Positions 8,581 through 16,061 of a stretch of DNA of 22,255 bases are shown here, one piece after another (the stretch's first letter is position 1; each line of letters starts with the position of its first letter). This stretch comes from a virus, in IMG/VR virus record IMGVR_UViG_3300030419_005190, positions 1 through 22,255 of that record; one strand, 5' to 3'. Position numbers and translations under genes: made by a program. Below the pieces are notes generated by a model. That model saw nothing but the letters and a program-made list of their open reading frames with translations, was not told the DNA's origin and did not search any database.

Positions 8581-8764
8581 ATCTCTTTCTTCCAGTCTTT
8601 GAAGTTTTTGAGGCCTTCTTCATTTCTTCAGACTCTTTCTTAAGTTGATCTGCCAACTTGGTGACAAACCATCTTCTTAAACCTACAGGCAGACTATATG
8701 CCTCTATAAAGCTCCATCCTCCATAATATTTTAGAAAGAAGAACTCTTCATAAACGCTCTCCAT
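8579..8764 (-). CDS. Small tail-assembly chaperone-like frame (61 aa), possibly the C-part of a frameshift fusion
   Basis: The 61-residue product begins MESVYEEFFFLKYYGGWSFI, continues SLPVGLRRWFVTKLADQL and ends in a Lys/Ser-rich tail. A short 'LKY-GGW-SLPVxLRRWF' protein between the tube and tape-measure genes matches the downstream part of two-frame tail-assembly chaperones; T4 gp51 occupies a comparable functional place but is larger (249 aa). The ATG follows the gp26-like stop by seven bases. I see no ribosome-binding site. Its frame is open upstream across a run of seven T inside the previous gene, so it may be made as a frameshift extension instead of, or as well as, a separate protein. 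The terminator overlaps its stop. Confidence 0.75.
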   Translation of the reverse strand: MESVYEEFFFLKYYGGWSFIEAYSLPVGLRRWFVTKLADQLKKESEEMKKASKTSKTGRKR

Positions 8765-8771
8765 GTACTTA

Positions 8772-9632
8772 TCACTTAGGCCAAAAAAACTCCGCTGTCA
8801 GCGGAACCTCCATTGTTGTCTCTGTAAGACATTCCTCGCAAAAGAACTTCTGGGTTAAATCAACATTTGGAACTGATTTACCATAAACTGTTCGAAGATG
8901 TCTTGAATCTGTAGCAGGCATATTATCAACAAATTTAGAAATTGTATTTCTATCTGTATGCCCATTAACAGATTCAATAAACATTTTGAACTGTGAAGTT
9001 AGATTATTCTCTCCCATCCCGTGTTTAGATTTTGATTGCTGCATTTTTACCAAGGCGGCTTCGTCTCTACCCGTCAACATTTTAGCCTCGACCACAACAT
9101 TAGACTTCGGCAGGGTGATTAATAAAGTGCCGTTATCTGTTAATTCTGCGCCATGGGCGGCACATTTATCTGGACCATTAATTTCTGCTAATGCCAAATT
9201 AAACTCATGTCTAGATGTGTTTGCGCAAACTGGACACGTAACGCTCGTTTCGTACTCTGATCCATATCCCGTCTGTCTAGCAGCAATAATAATTGCGTTT
9301 TTATCTCCAACCAAAAGCTGGTCTGGTTTGATTGCCTTGTCCGTCATAACATTTTGCAACAAACGATCAATTGCCAGACCCTTCTTCAAAAGAGATTTAG
9401 ATGTTAAGATATCTTCATCTTTAGCTGTCATATGGCGAATTTCGACAGTTTCTTTGTTGTGCAGTGGGTGCCCTTCTGGATAAAATCTTCCTTGGGAAGG
9501 CAATTCTACGAACTCAACTGGCGTTGCAAAATCTAACGTACCAGGAGTTGTTGTTTCTGTTGCGTCGATTGGGGGAGCATCAGCGGCTGGCTGGTTCGTT
9601 CCAATTCGATCTTCGTTATTTCGTGTAGACAC
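8772..9632 (-). CDS. gp26-like baseplate hub-assembly protein with zinc-ribbon cysteines (286 aa)
   Basis: Residues 40-125 contain the signature of the T4 gp26-like 'T4 baseplate' family: VELPSQGRFYPEGHPL, TVEIRHMTAKDEDILTSKSL, VGDKNAIIIAARQTGYG. Two CxxC pairs, C133/C136 (CPVC) and C265/C268 (CEEC), suggest a zinc ribbon. Members of this family act in assembly of the central baseplate hub and, judging by gene position between tube and tape measure, probably as tail-assembly chaperones. The start is GTG with GAGG six bases upstream. The first 33 residues are polar and probably disordered. Near the 3' end lies TTTTTTTGG, a candidate slippery site. T4 gp26 is shorter (208 aa). Confidence 0.85.
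   Translation of the reverse strand: MSTRNNEDRIGTNQPAADAPPIDATETTTPGTLDFATPVEFVELPSQGRFYPEGHPLHNKETVEIRHMTAKDEDILTSKSLLKKGLAIDRLLQNVMTDKAIKPDQLLVGDKNAIIIAARQTGYGSEYETSVTCPVCANTSRHEFNLALAEINGPDKCAAHGAELTDNGTLLITLPKSNVVVEAKMLTGRDEAALVKMQQSKSKHGMGENNLTSQFKMFIESVNGHTDRNTISKFVDNMPATDSRHLRTVYGKSVPNVDLTQKFFCEECLTETTMEVPLTAEFFWPK
8783..8789 (-). other. Seven-T run, candidate ribosomal frameshift site
   Basis: The zero-frame codons are GAG TTT TTT TGG CCT AAG TGA. The frame of the following 61-residue gene is open from a TGA four codons before the T run, through the run, to its ATG, with no stop. A +1 or -2 shift on the run would fuse the two proteins. The -1 frame reaches TAA almost at once, so only +1 or -2 would work. 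Confidence 0.5.
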
Positions 9633-9708
9633 TTATCACCTCATAATTTATGTGTACTATAAGTATATAGGTATTTTTTATAAATGTTAAGGAAAAAGTT
9701 TATGGCTA

Positions 9709-9751
9709 GAACGTGCTACCCTATTTTGGCCCAGGGCCGAACGTGGTACCC
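9709..9751. repeat. Imperfect 30-base tandem duplication across the tube stop codon
   Basis: On the plus strand GAACGTGCTACCC (9709-9721) and GAACGTGGTACCC (9739-9751) differ at one base and are 30 bases apart, with similar flanks (TTTTGG and CTTTGG). In the tube frame the second segment lies after the TAG stop and reads GSTF then TAG, echoing the GTTF inside the tube protein's end. Confidence 0.7.
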
Positions 9752-10257
9752 GCTTTGGTCATAGCGGCATAATCATATCGAATAGTAATTGAAATTTCTA
9801 CCAGATCCTCGGAACCATAATCAAGAGATCCAAACTCTACGTTTTTGATCCAAGCATTTTCGAGAGTCCACTCTTCAATGACATCTGACGCGCTGCCTCC
9901 AATTTGCTTTAGATACACAGTACCAAGAGCATCGACTGAATCTTTCTTAGTTATAACATCTGACGTGGCCGCGGCGACGTCAATCGGAAGATTGTATCCG
10001 GAGTGTTGCAGGATGGCCATCAACGTCGCTGATGCGTCTGGAGAGGCTGGATCAACCATTGTGACTGTGATCTCGTTCCAAGTTACTCTGCCTGGGTAAT
10101 AGTAAGTGTGATTAAGAAACTGATGCTCTGTTTCCGATACCTCAAAACCTGGTTTATCGGCTGTTTTGATAATATAATCAATTCCCCAGTTAGAGAAGTT
10201 CATTAAGTATTTAAAACTTCTTTTTGGTTCTAATTGTGTGGTGCTCCAAAATGCCAT
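9721..10257 (-). CDS. 19: Tail tube protein (gp19-like, 178 aa)
   Basis: The protein builds the inner tail tube through which DNA passes. Length is close to T4 gp19 (163 aa). The N-terminus PKRSFKYLMNFSNWGIDYII, the central loop HQFLNHTYYYPGRVTWNEIT and the C-terminal strand ISITIRYDYA follow the usual gp19/tube pattern, and it directly follows the sheath gene as in T4. The best ribosome-binding site, AAGGAG, sits 13 bases before the ATG, longer than usual. An exact ACTATTTA element lies 29 bases upstream, giving this highly expressed gene its own probable promoter. A partial duplication of the 3' end follows the stop. Confidence 0.9.
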   Translation of the reverse strand: MAFWSTTQLEPKRSFKYLMNFSNWGIDYIIKTADKPGFEVSETEHQFLNHTYYYPGRVTWNEITVTMVDPASPDASATLMAILQHSGYNLPIDVAAATSDVITKKDSVDALGTVYLKQIGGSASDVIEEWTLENAWIKNVEFGSLDYGSEDLVEISITIRYDYAAMTKAGTTFGPGPK

Positions 10258-10286
10258 TTTTTTAATTTGTCTCCTTGTTACTATTC

Positions 10287-10294
10287 TAAATAGT
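10287..10294 (-). promoter_or_regulatory. ACTATTTA element before the tail tube gene
   Basis: An exact copy on the coding strand, 29 bases before the tube ATG in the 60-base gap after the sheath gene. Here it extends into a perfect inverted repeat, ACTATT-TAG-AATAGT. It would allow tube transcription independent of the sheath. Confidence 0.55.
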
Positions 10295-10317
10295 GTCTAT
10301 AAAAAATTACCTTTGAA

Positions 10318-13278
10318 TTAATCTTCAAATGCTGCCCCGTCATTCGTAATTACGAAGTCTAGTGCGATGAACTCAACTGCTTTCGCTGGCTTGAGCAAGA
10401 TCTTTGCGTACATGATATTTCTATCAACAAGATCCGGGGTTGTTGTCGACTCATCAAGAACAACTCGGAAATCTGTTAATCCAAGTCGAGTTCTGATTGA
10501 TTTTAAGAACGGTTCTGCTTGTCCTCTAAATCTCTCCCATGTAGTGCGTACATTTTGATCGAACAAGAGTGTTGCTGCCATTCTAGAAATCTCTTTCTTT
10601 ACATGAATCATCAGTCGACGAACATTGATTCTATCAAGAGCAGAATCTGTTGCCTGAAGCGTCTTTTGTCCGAAGATAACGATACCCTCTGCAGGGAATG
10701 TTGCAATCGGATTAATATCGGCTTCATAAAGCTTATCTCTGTCTTCAGAAGTAAGTCTCTGGCGAACACCTACGACTGGGATACCTGCGGCGCCGTCTGT
10801 GAGGCCTCCGCGTGTAAATCCTGCAGGAGCAAACCAAAGTTCAGTCTTTCTTTCCGAACTAGCCATTGTGCCAATGGCAGCAATGGAGGGCGGCATCCAA
10901 ATGGTTCTATTTGAAATAGTGTCTCTTGCTTGGACCCATGGATAGAACGCACAACCATAACTTGAATTAAGGCCTCGCGAGAGCATCGAAGATACTGCGC
11001 TATCGACTGTACCAACATTTGATTGGTCTCCGGCCGTATTTTCTACATTTGTGCTGAAGTCATTCTCGATATCAATGATAGCGAGGGCGTCTCCGCGACC
11101 TTCACAAGTATTAATCAAGTGCTCTGTGATTTGAGGTTTAGAAATGCCCGGGACAACTGCAAGATTAAAGTCGACGACCTCGGGGTCCGAACAAGCATCA
11201 ATGCCGCGCTTAACTGTGTAATAGGCATACTCATTAAGCTCATTATCGCCCATTCTTGTGTTGTTGAGCGGGTCTCTTTCTGAAACGTCCCAACCGTCAT
11301 GACCGCCGTCAAGAACGGTTGTGAATCGATTGAAGCCCTCATCGAGAACCTGCTTCCAGCTTGAAGAAAGTGCAGTCAACGAAGTACCAGACCCTCTCGA
11401 ACCGGATATCCATCTTGCGCCACCTGTGCCGGTGTAAGATGCAAGGTCATCAAGTGTAAATGTCCAGGAATATTCTGTGTTTGTTCCTGGTGTAAATTGT
11501 TGCGCGCTCATATGAGAGGGCAATGGACGAAGAACGTCCAAATTACTCTTATCAAACTTTACGCTACCCGATTTTGTTGTGTCTGCTCCAAAATATGCAT
11601 GCTTTGGGTTTGAAACCGGTGGAGTTTGTGTATTTTGGCGTAGCGGTACTGATGGGAAAATAACCGAGCATGTTGTCTGCATCAACGGCTGGAATGCCTG
11701 GGCGATGCTAGCGGCGTTACCCAAGCTGCCGCCGGCGAGCTTGAGATCTTCAGTCCAATCACTGAGCTTGCCCTGATCAGCCCCGGTATGATAGGAACTC
11801 AATGGCAAAATATAAGAATTTGCAACAGTTATTGCAGTGCCAGTTGTATCCGGATCAAATCCCTCATTGAAGCCAGTTGCGGCAGAGCCAGATCTAAACG
11901 AAAGTGTTTTTGGTCTGACTGGGCCATATACTCCGAATGGGAGATATTCAGCGTTTGTTGCGCCTGCATCGACGTCTGCGTTCATTTCTACACGAAGAAA
12001 TTTAGACAGATTTGGATAATTTCCATATTCCTTATGTCTCTTCTCGCTATCATCCCAAGTTACATATCTGTCACCTATCTTTTTAGCGACATAATCTGGT
12101 GAATTAGGATTGAGGTTACAGGAACTGAATCTTTCTACGACCTGAACCTTGTTATCGTTGTCGGACATTCTTCTAACAACCACGGTGAACTTGCCATATG
12201 GATCATCCAAACTAGTTGCCGCTTTAATGTCCTGAATCGATACCTTGAGATTTTGAGATGTCCATGCTCCGCCGTCCAAAGAGATTAAGCGGAACAATTG
12301 TTGTGTATGATCGGAATAGTGGAAGCCGCCATCAGGGGCACCACCACCAGTATTTCGAAGGTCTTGTGAGAAGAACCAGCCAGTTTGCGCAGCATTCATT
12401 CCCTGTTGGTGAATGCCGGCATGAGTAGCAGCGGATAAACCAAGACCAACAATACAACCCCAGGATCCACCTGAGTTTGTAGCTGATGTGTTGTTTGCAT
12501 CAACATTATCAACGACTGCTCTATCAAAAGTTTCACCAAGCCAGTATACTTCCTGCTGCGCAGTAGCTGTGCAGCCAGAGTTAGTCAATGTCGGATTTGT
12601 ATTAAACACTTTTCTGATATATTTCTGGGATGTGTTGTTTAAATTGAAGTTAATAGTTGTCGTAGTATCATCCGCCTTATTAATAATAGCTTTAAATTCG
12701 TGATTGGCGCCTTGGGACTCAATCAAAAGGCCGGCTCCCTGAGCGGTGAGCGAAGACGATGCAGCTGCTGTTCCAGAAAGATGGATAGAGCCTTCATTCA
12801 GATACCAAATTGCAGCAAGAGTTCCTGTTGTTGGTGTTGTAACAGAAGATGCGGATCCCCATAAAAGAAGTCCGTAAGCACCACCTGCACTAGCCGATGC
12901 GTTGGACGGTGTATTTGTTGTTTTCCAGCCTGCTTCACCGCCAGTGAGGGCGTCAGTATGTTGATTTCCCAAAAGACGAACTACGTTAATTGGGCCGGAG
13001 TTTTTAAGCCAGGCTTGGGCGGCATATGGGGCATATGTTGCGGAAGTTTTGTTTCCGTCTCTCCAGACGTCGCCGCCGTCGCCACCTGGGATTGGATTTC
13101 CAAAAATCTCTACGAATTCAGAAAAAGACTGAACCTTTACTGGCCTCATTGCTGGGCCTCTCTCTGTGCGTCCAATTACCAGTGGGCCGATTGCCTCTGC
13201 TGTACTTGGAACCTGTGAATTATCGATTTCATCAATGAAAACACCTGGGGACACAAACTTGAACTTATCAACTGACAT
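10318..13278 (-). CDS. 18: Contractile tail sheath protein (gp18-like, 986 aa)
   Basis: The sheath contracts around the tube to drive it through the host envelope. The N-terminus KFVSPGVFIDEIDNSQVP, followed by GPLVIGRTERGPAMRPVKV and an FxEFVEIFG segment, is the classic sheath N-terminal arm and handshake region. The C-terminal 290 residues (from about 690: DFNLAVVPGI, then VRRLMIHVKKEISRMAATLL, TWERFRGQAEPFL, AKILLKPAKAVEFI) form the conserved core. It is about 330 residues longer than T4 gp18 (659 aa). The extra material lies mainly in residues about 110-470, a Gly/Thr/Ser/Ala-rich beta region with YWLGETFDRAVV, probably on the outer surface. AGGAG lies ten bases before the ATG, with an ACTATTTA element further upstream. 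Confidence 0.95.
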   Translation of the reverse strand: MSVDKFKFVSPGVFIDEIDNSQVPSTAEAIGPLVIGRTERGPAMRPVKVQSFSEFVEIFGNPIPGGDGGDVWRDGNKTSATYAPYAAQAWLKNSGPINVVRLLGNQHTDALTGGEAGWKTTNTPSNASASAGGAYGLLLWGSASSVTTPTTGTLAAIWYLNEGSIHLSGTAAASSSLTAQGAGLLIESQGANHEFKAIINKADDTTTTINFNLNNTSQKYIRKVFNTNPTLTNSGCTATAQQEVYWLGETFDRAVVDNVDANNTSATNSGGSWGCIVGLGLSAATHAGIHQQGMNAAQTGWFFSQDLRNTGGGAPDGGFHYSDHTQQLFRLISLDGGAWTSQNLKVSIQDIKAATSLDDPYGKFTVVVRRMSDNDNKVQVVERFSSCNLNPNSPDYVAKKIGDRYVTWDDSEKRHKEYGNYPNLSKFLRVEMNADVDAGATNAEYLPFGVYGPVRPKTLSFRSGSAATGFNEGFDPDTTGTAITVANSYILPLSSYHTGADQGKLSDWTEDLKLAGGSLGNAASIAQAFQPLMQTTCSVIFPSVPLRQNTQTPPVSNPKHAYFGADTTKSGSVKFDKSNLDVLRPLPSHMSAQQFTPGTNTEYSWTFTLDDLASYTGTGGARWISGSRGSGTSLTALSSSWKQVLDEGFNRFTTVLDGGHDGWDVSERDPLNNTRMGDNELNEYAYYTVKRGIDACSDPEVVDFNLAVVPGISKPQITEHLINTCEGRGDALAIIDIENDFSTNVENTAGDQSNVGTVDSAVSSMLSRGLNSSYGCAFYPWVQARDTISNRTIWMPPSIAAIGTMASSERKTELWFAPAGFTRGGLTDGAAGIPVVGVRQRLTSEDRDKLYEADINPIATFPAEGIVIFGQKTLQATDSALDRINVRRLMIHVKKEISRMAATLLFDQNVRTTWERFRGQAEPFLKSIRTRLGLTDFRVVLDESTTTPDLVDRNIMYAKILLKPAKAVEFIALDFVITNDGAAFED

Positions 13279-13323
13279 GTTAAAATTACTCCTATAACTG
13301 CGAAATTTGTATGATTTCTTAAA

Positions 13324-13331
13324 TAAATAGT
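13324..13331 (-). promoter_or_regulatory. ACTATTTA element before the tail sheath gene
   Basis: An exact copy on the coding strand (context ATACTATTTATTTAAG), 45 bases ahead of the sheath ATG, the longest spacing among the copies. A small hairpin (13334-13353) lies just before it, directly after the gp15-like stop. Confidence 0.6.
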
Positions 13332-13355
13332 ATATTGCTCACCGAAAAGCAATCA

Positions 13356-14192
13356 TTAATCACGATAAAATCCTTTTTTATCAATGTGACTTGGAATGTC
13401 TCCAAAAATTACATGCTCGCGAGGTAATTTCACCTCCACGGCATTTTCTCTTTTTACGATTTTTGGATTCTTTTGGTTGTCTTCCTCTCCCATTAAATAA
13501 CCCAAAACTTTTAATTCTATATCTGTAACATACGTTCTTTCTTCTTCATTCATAGAAGCTATATTGTTGTTCAGATTATAGGTGTCACCGATGAACATTT
13601 CATAGTAATGATCGTTTCTTATTAAAGCTATCAAATTTAGCCCATGAGGCCTGGTTATAAACGGTGTCATTAATTTATTCATCTGCTCTTGATATTCTGT
13701 CCGAATACTAAGTTTATATATCACATCAATATAAACAGGAAGCGGGGCAGATACAGTCTCATAAACTATCTTTTTGTTTTCCTGTTTCGTTGGAAAATTA
13801 ATTTGGCCATGGCCTGATCCGCCGGTAGTTTTTTTCTGGCTATCGGCATTTAAAAAATTAGCAGTTTTATCTTGTTTTATCGTCCTGGATATTACTATTC
13901 CCTCTCCCTGACCAACATTGCCATAATACGTTCCCTTTCTATCTAGATTTTTGGTTATCGACGTTCTTTCTAATGTTGTGATTGGGAGAATCAGTACGCC
14001 CTGGTCGTCTCTCAGGTCCTTGTTCCTTTTAACCTGATTTGCGCGCTCGGCGCCGGCCCAAATAACAGGAACTTTTTTAAATCCCTCGTTTGTGTCGGAA
14101 GACATGTTTAGATTTTCATCGATGAATTCAAAAACAGCAAGATCTATATTTTCAATCGTTGATGGTCGTATTTCAATTATTTCTTCTGCCAT
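13356..14192 (-). CDS. 15: Tail sheath terminator / stabiliser (gp15-like, 278 aa)
   Basis: T4 gp15 (272 aa) caps the finished tail and links it to the neck; this protein has nearly the same length and the same place between gp14-like and sheath genes. The central part (VYIDVIYKLSIRTEYQEQ then MNKLMTPFITRP) resembles the gp15 segment where strands are followed by a helix ending in 'ILPFF'. Earlier segments such as KVPVIWAGAERANQVKR and LPITTLERTSI also fit this family. The ATG follows the previous TAA by two bases and lacks a clear ribosome-binding site, so translation is coupled. The gene ends CGT GAT TAA. Function is assigned from order, length and pattern similarity. Confidence 0.78.
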   Translation of the reverse strand: MAEEIIEIRPSTIENIDLAVFEFIDENLNMSSDTNEGFKKVPVIWAGAERANQVKRNKDLRDDQGVLILPITTLERTSITKNLDRKGTYYGNVGQGEGIVISRTIKQDKTANFLNADSQKKTTGGSGHGQINFPTKQENKKIVYETVSAPLPVYIDVIYKLSIRTEYQEQMNKLMTPFITRPHGLNLIALIRNDHYYEMFIGDTYNLNNNIASMNEEERTYVTDIELKVLGYLMGEEDNQKNPKIVKRENAVEVKLPREHVIFGDIPSHIDKKGFYRD

Positions 14193-14194
14193 TT

Positions 14195-14680
14195 TTAATT
14201 ACCGTCAAATAATCCTTTTCTTGCTCTAATACATTTAGCTGAAATCTCGACGCTGTGGTCGACCTGGCCGAAAAGCTTTTTTGGTTCAGCCAATGCAACT
14301 ATCTCATAATAAATATCGCCATATAAAACAAAGTCACCGACCCTAACAAAAAGATCTTGATCTTCTGTCAGTCTTCTTTTGTGAAAGTGAATCATAATCG
14401 ATGCATTTCTATCAACACCTATGTTCTCGGAATATGCAGTTGTATATTCTTCCCATTCAACCAGCGCATACACTCGTATAGGAGGCAAAAATGTCTTTTC
14501 TACCGCCTCTCCGTATAGTCTATGATATTTTGTTAAGTCATCATCGATAGGATAATATGCAACTTGTTGACCAATGACTCTTTCAATAAGCTCATCATTT
14601 ACCTGCTTAACTAAATCGCGTTCTGGCTTACCTGTAAATAACGGGGGCGGCGGATTTTCTGGTTGTGTCCATTTTCCCAT
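14195..14680 (-). CDS. 14: Neck / head-closure protein (gp14-like, 161 aa)
   Basis: T4 gp14 (256 aa) joins gp13 in the neck to close the packaged head. This protein is a shorter version covering the conserved core: VIGQQVAYYPID, then a beta region SIMIHFHKRRLTEDQDLF, VGDFVLYGDIYYEIVALAEP and the run of KLFGQVDHSVEISAKCIR. It parallels gp14's CYYVPRE, GDLIYFP and FEINWVEPYDPFYQLGQ. It ends within a basic IRARKGLFDGN and lacks the long gp14 tail. The ATG lies seven bases after the gp13-like stop, with AAGGA overlapping that stop, so the two are coupled. Confidence 0.78.
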   Translation of the reverse strand: MGKWTQPENPPPPLFTGKPERDLVKQVNDELIERVIGQQVAYYPIDDDLTKYHRLYGEAVEKTFLPPIRVYALVEWEEYTTAYSENIGVDRNASIMIHFHKRRLTEDQDLFVRVGDFVLYGDIYYEIVALAEPKKLFGQVDHSVEISAKCIRARKGLFDGN

Positions 14681-14686
14681 CTTTTA

Positions 14687-15955
14687 TTATCCTTGGAATA
14701 TCGGCAGTGGAAGCTTTTCTTGCATCTTAAGAACATTATCGAGAGTACTGGCATCATTCTCAACCAACTGCTTGTATAGCGTTTCATCAAGAACTGTCTT
14801 AAGTTCCTCTCTAAGTTTATCTTGCTCCTCTTTTGCTTCAGAGATCAGGGCTGGGCCATTTAATGTAACTGCATCTCCGGGGATTGGCACTGTTGCAAAT
14901 TTGCTTCGAATTTGCCCCAGCATTTCTTTCGCAACAGAAAGTGAGAACCTTCTAATCCATTGTTTCCCTATTGAATTGATCGTATCATATCCGATATTTG
15001 CAAATGGAAGGTTGTTCATGTTATTGACTCCGCCAACATTATGTGTCCTGTTGGAATCCTCTTCCCATGGTTGCTTTTCGCTTGGAATAATAAATTCAAC
15101 CCACATTTTATTTGGACCGACAGTTGTGGTCATCGGAAATATTCTCAATTTATTATTTTTTAACTCGTAAGAATAGTGTGAATTTCTCGTATAAATTGCA
15201 TCTTCAAACATTAATGCTTGTTGTTTATTTTGCCAAACTGGTATAATTTGAAATTGTGAATCATCTGCCCACTGGCCGTAATTCTGCATATTTCCAACTG
15301 TATTTAAGCCTCCATAATATCCATAAAATCTCCACATAGACTGTGGAGTCTTGTAATAAACTTTTCTAATTAAAACTCTGTTATTTCCAACCTTATTATA
15401 AAAGTCTAATGTATTATCTGCACCAGCTTGTGTTGATATTATAGACTGCAGGTCGTAATCCTGAACAGAGGAAGTTGTGTTAAATGATGCTGAATATACA
15501 TTTTCGAAACCGTTTAAATTAACCTCATTGGAGACTGCATGGCCTACTTTTCTAGCATATGAAAATTGAAATTGAGGATAACTTGATTCAATGGCCTTAT
15601 TTTCTAAAGAATGTCCAGATTGAATTTGGCCGTCTTGGTCAAAACTTCCTGTTGTGCTTCCCAGAAGATCCGAAAGAACATTTTTTGATTGATGAACATT
15701 TACAAGATAAGAATATTCTAAAACTGCCTCTTCATAAGCCGCATAAACATTCCCCTCTGTTAATTCTATGTCTAGTACATCTCCGCCTAATTTCTTATAT
15801 GTGTAGGCAACCTGATCGGCCGCACCGGACAGGAAATTAGCGTTGCTAGCATATATTCCAAAAGCTAACTCTGCAGAAACACTAGAAACTGTTCCTGTCG
15901 CAGGCAATTTGCTTGCGCTGGTTTCGCTTGCTGGGGTTAAGGTGGGACGGGCCAT
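14687..15955 (-). CDS. 13: Neck / head-completion protein (gp13-like, 422 aa)
   Basis: The match to T4 gp13 (309 aa) is clear at both ends. LDIELTEGNVYAAYEEAVLE near residues 58-80 mirrors gp13's 'INVELTPDQIYDCIQRALE'. QWIRRFSLSVAKEMLGQIRS followed by PGDAVTLNGPALISEAKEEQ and KLREEL mirrors gp13's 'WVKDYATALAKELNGQI...LPGGVTIDGQRLIEEAR...ALREEL'. gp13 and gp14 form the connector between portal and tail. The extra length comes from a polar N-terminus, internal expansions and a C-terminal helix (YKQLVENDAST then LDNVLKMQEKL). The start is ambiguous: ATGAATGAATGG holds three ATGs in three frames, and only the last (15955) opens this gene. AGAGGAG lies about ten bases upstream. Confidence 0.9.
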   Translation of the reverse strand: MARPTLTPASETSASKLPATGTVSSVSAELAFGIYASNANFLSGAADQVAYTYKKLGGDVLDIELTEGNVYAAYEEAVLEYSYLVNVHQSKNVLSDLLGSTTGSFDQDGQIQSGHSLENKAIESSYPQFQFSYARKVGHAVSNEVNLNGFENVYSASFNTTSSVQDYDLQSIISTQAGADNTLDFYNKVGNNRVLIRKVYYKTPQSMWRFYGYYGGLNTVGNMQNYGQWADDSQFQIIPVWQNKQQALMFEDAIYTRNSHYSYELKNNKLRIFPMTTTVGPNKMWVEFIIPSEKQPWEEDSNRTHNVGGVNNMNNLPFANIGYDTINSIGKQWIRRFSLSVAKEMLGQIRSKFATVPIPGDAVTLNGPALISEAKEEQDKLREELKTVLDETLYKQLVENDASTLDNVLKMQEKLPLPIFQG

Positions 15956-15976
15956 TCATTCATTTCTCCTCTTGAA

Positions 15977-15984
15977 TAAGTAGT
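15977..15984 (-). promoter_or_regulatory. One-mismatch ACTATTTA element (ACTACTTA) before the neck genes
   Basis: The coding strand reads ACTACTTATTC, one base from the exact element, 21 bases before the gp13-like ATG and just after the strong terminator that closes the capsid unit. That position supports it as a promoter variant for the gp13-gp14-gp15 unit. Confidence 0.5.
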
Positions 15985-15993
15985 TTAGCGGAT

Positions 15994-16034
15994 AATAAAA
16001 AGCCCTCCAAGAAGAAAACTTCAAGGAGGGCTTT
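15994..16034 (-). terminator. Strong intrinsic terminator after the major capsid gene
   Basis: The coding strand has AAAGCCCTCC pairing with GGAGGGCTTT, a two-base internal mismatch, an inner GAAG/CTTC stem and a TTTT loop, followed by TTTTTATTA. It lies 27 bases downstream of the capsid stop and isolates the capsid unit from the neck genes. Confidence 0.92.
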
Positions 16035-16061
16035 GCTCTTTGAGAAGCGATTTATATGTTA

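Noticed and set aside
9660-9667. Another promoter-like element before the gp26-like gene
   Set aside because: The coding strand reads TATACTTA, three mismatches from ACTATTTA. It could be functional but does not meet the standard used for the others.
13334-13353. Hairpin ATTGCT/AGCAAT after the gp15-like gene as a terminator
   Set aside because: The stem is only six pairs, the loop is eight bases and no T run follows on the coding strand, so it is too weak to call.
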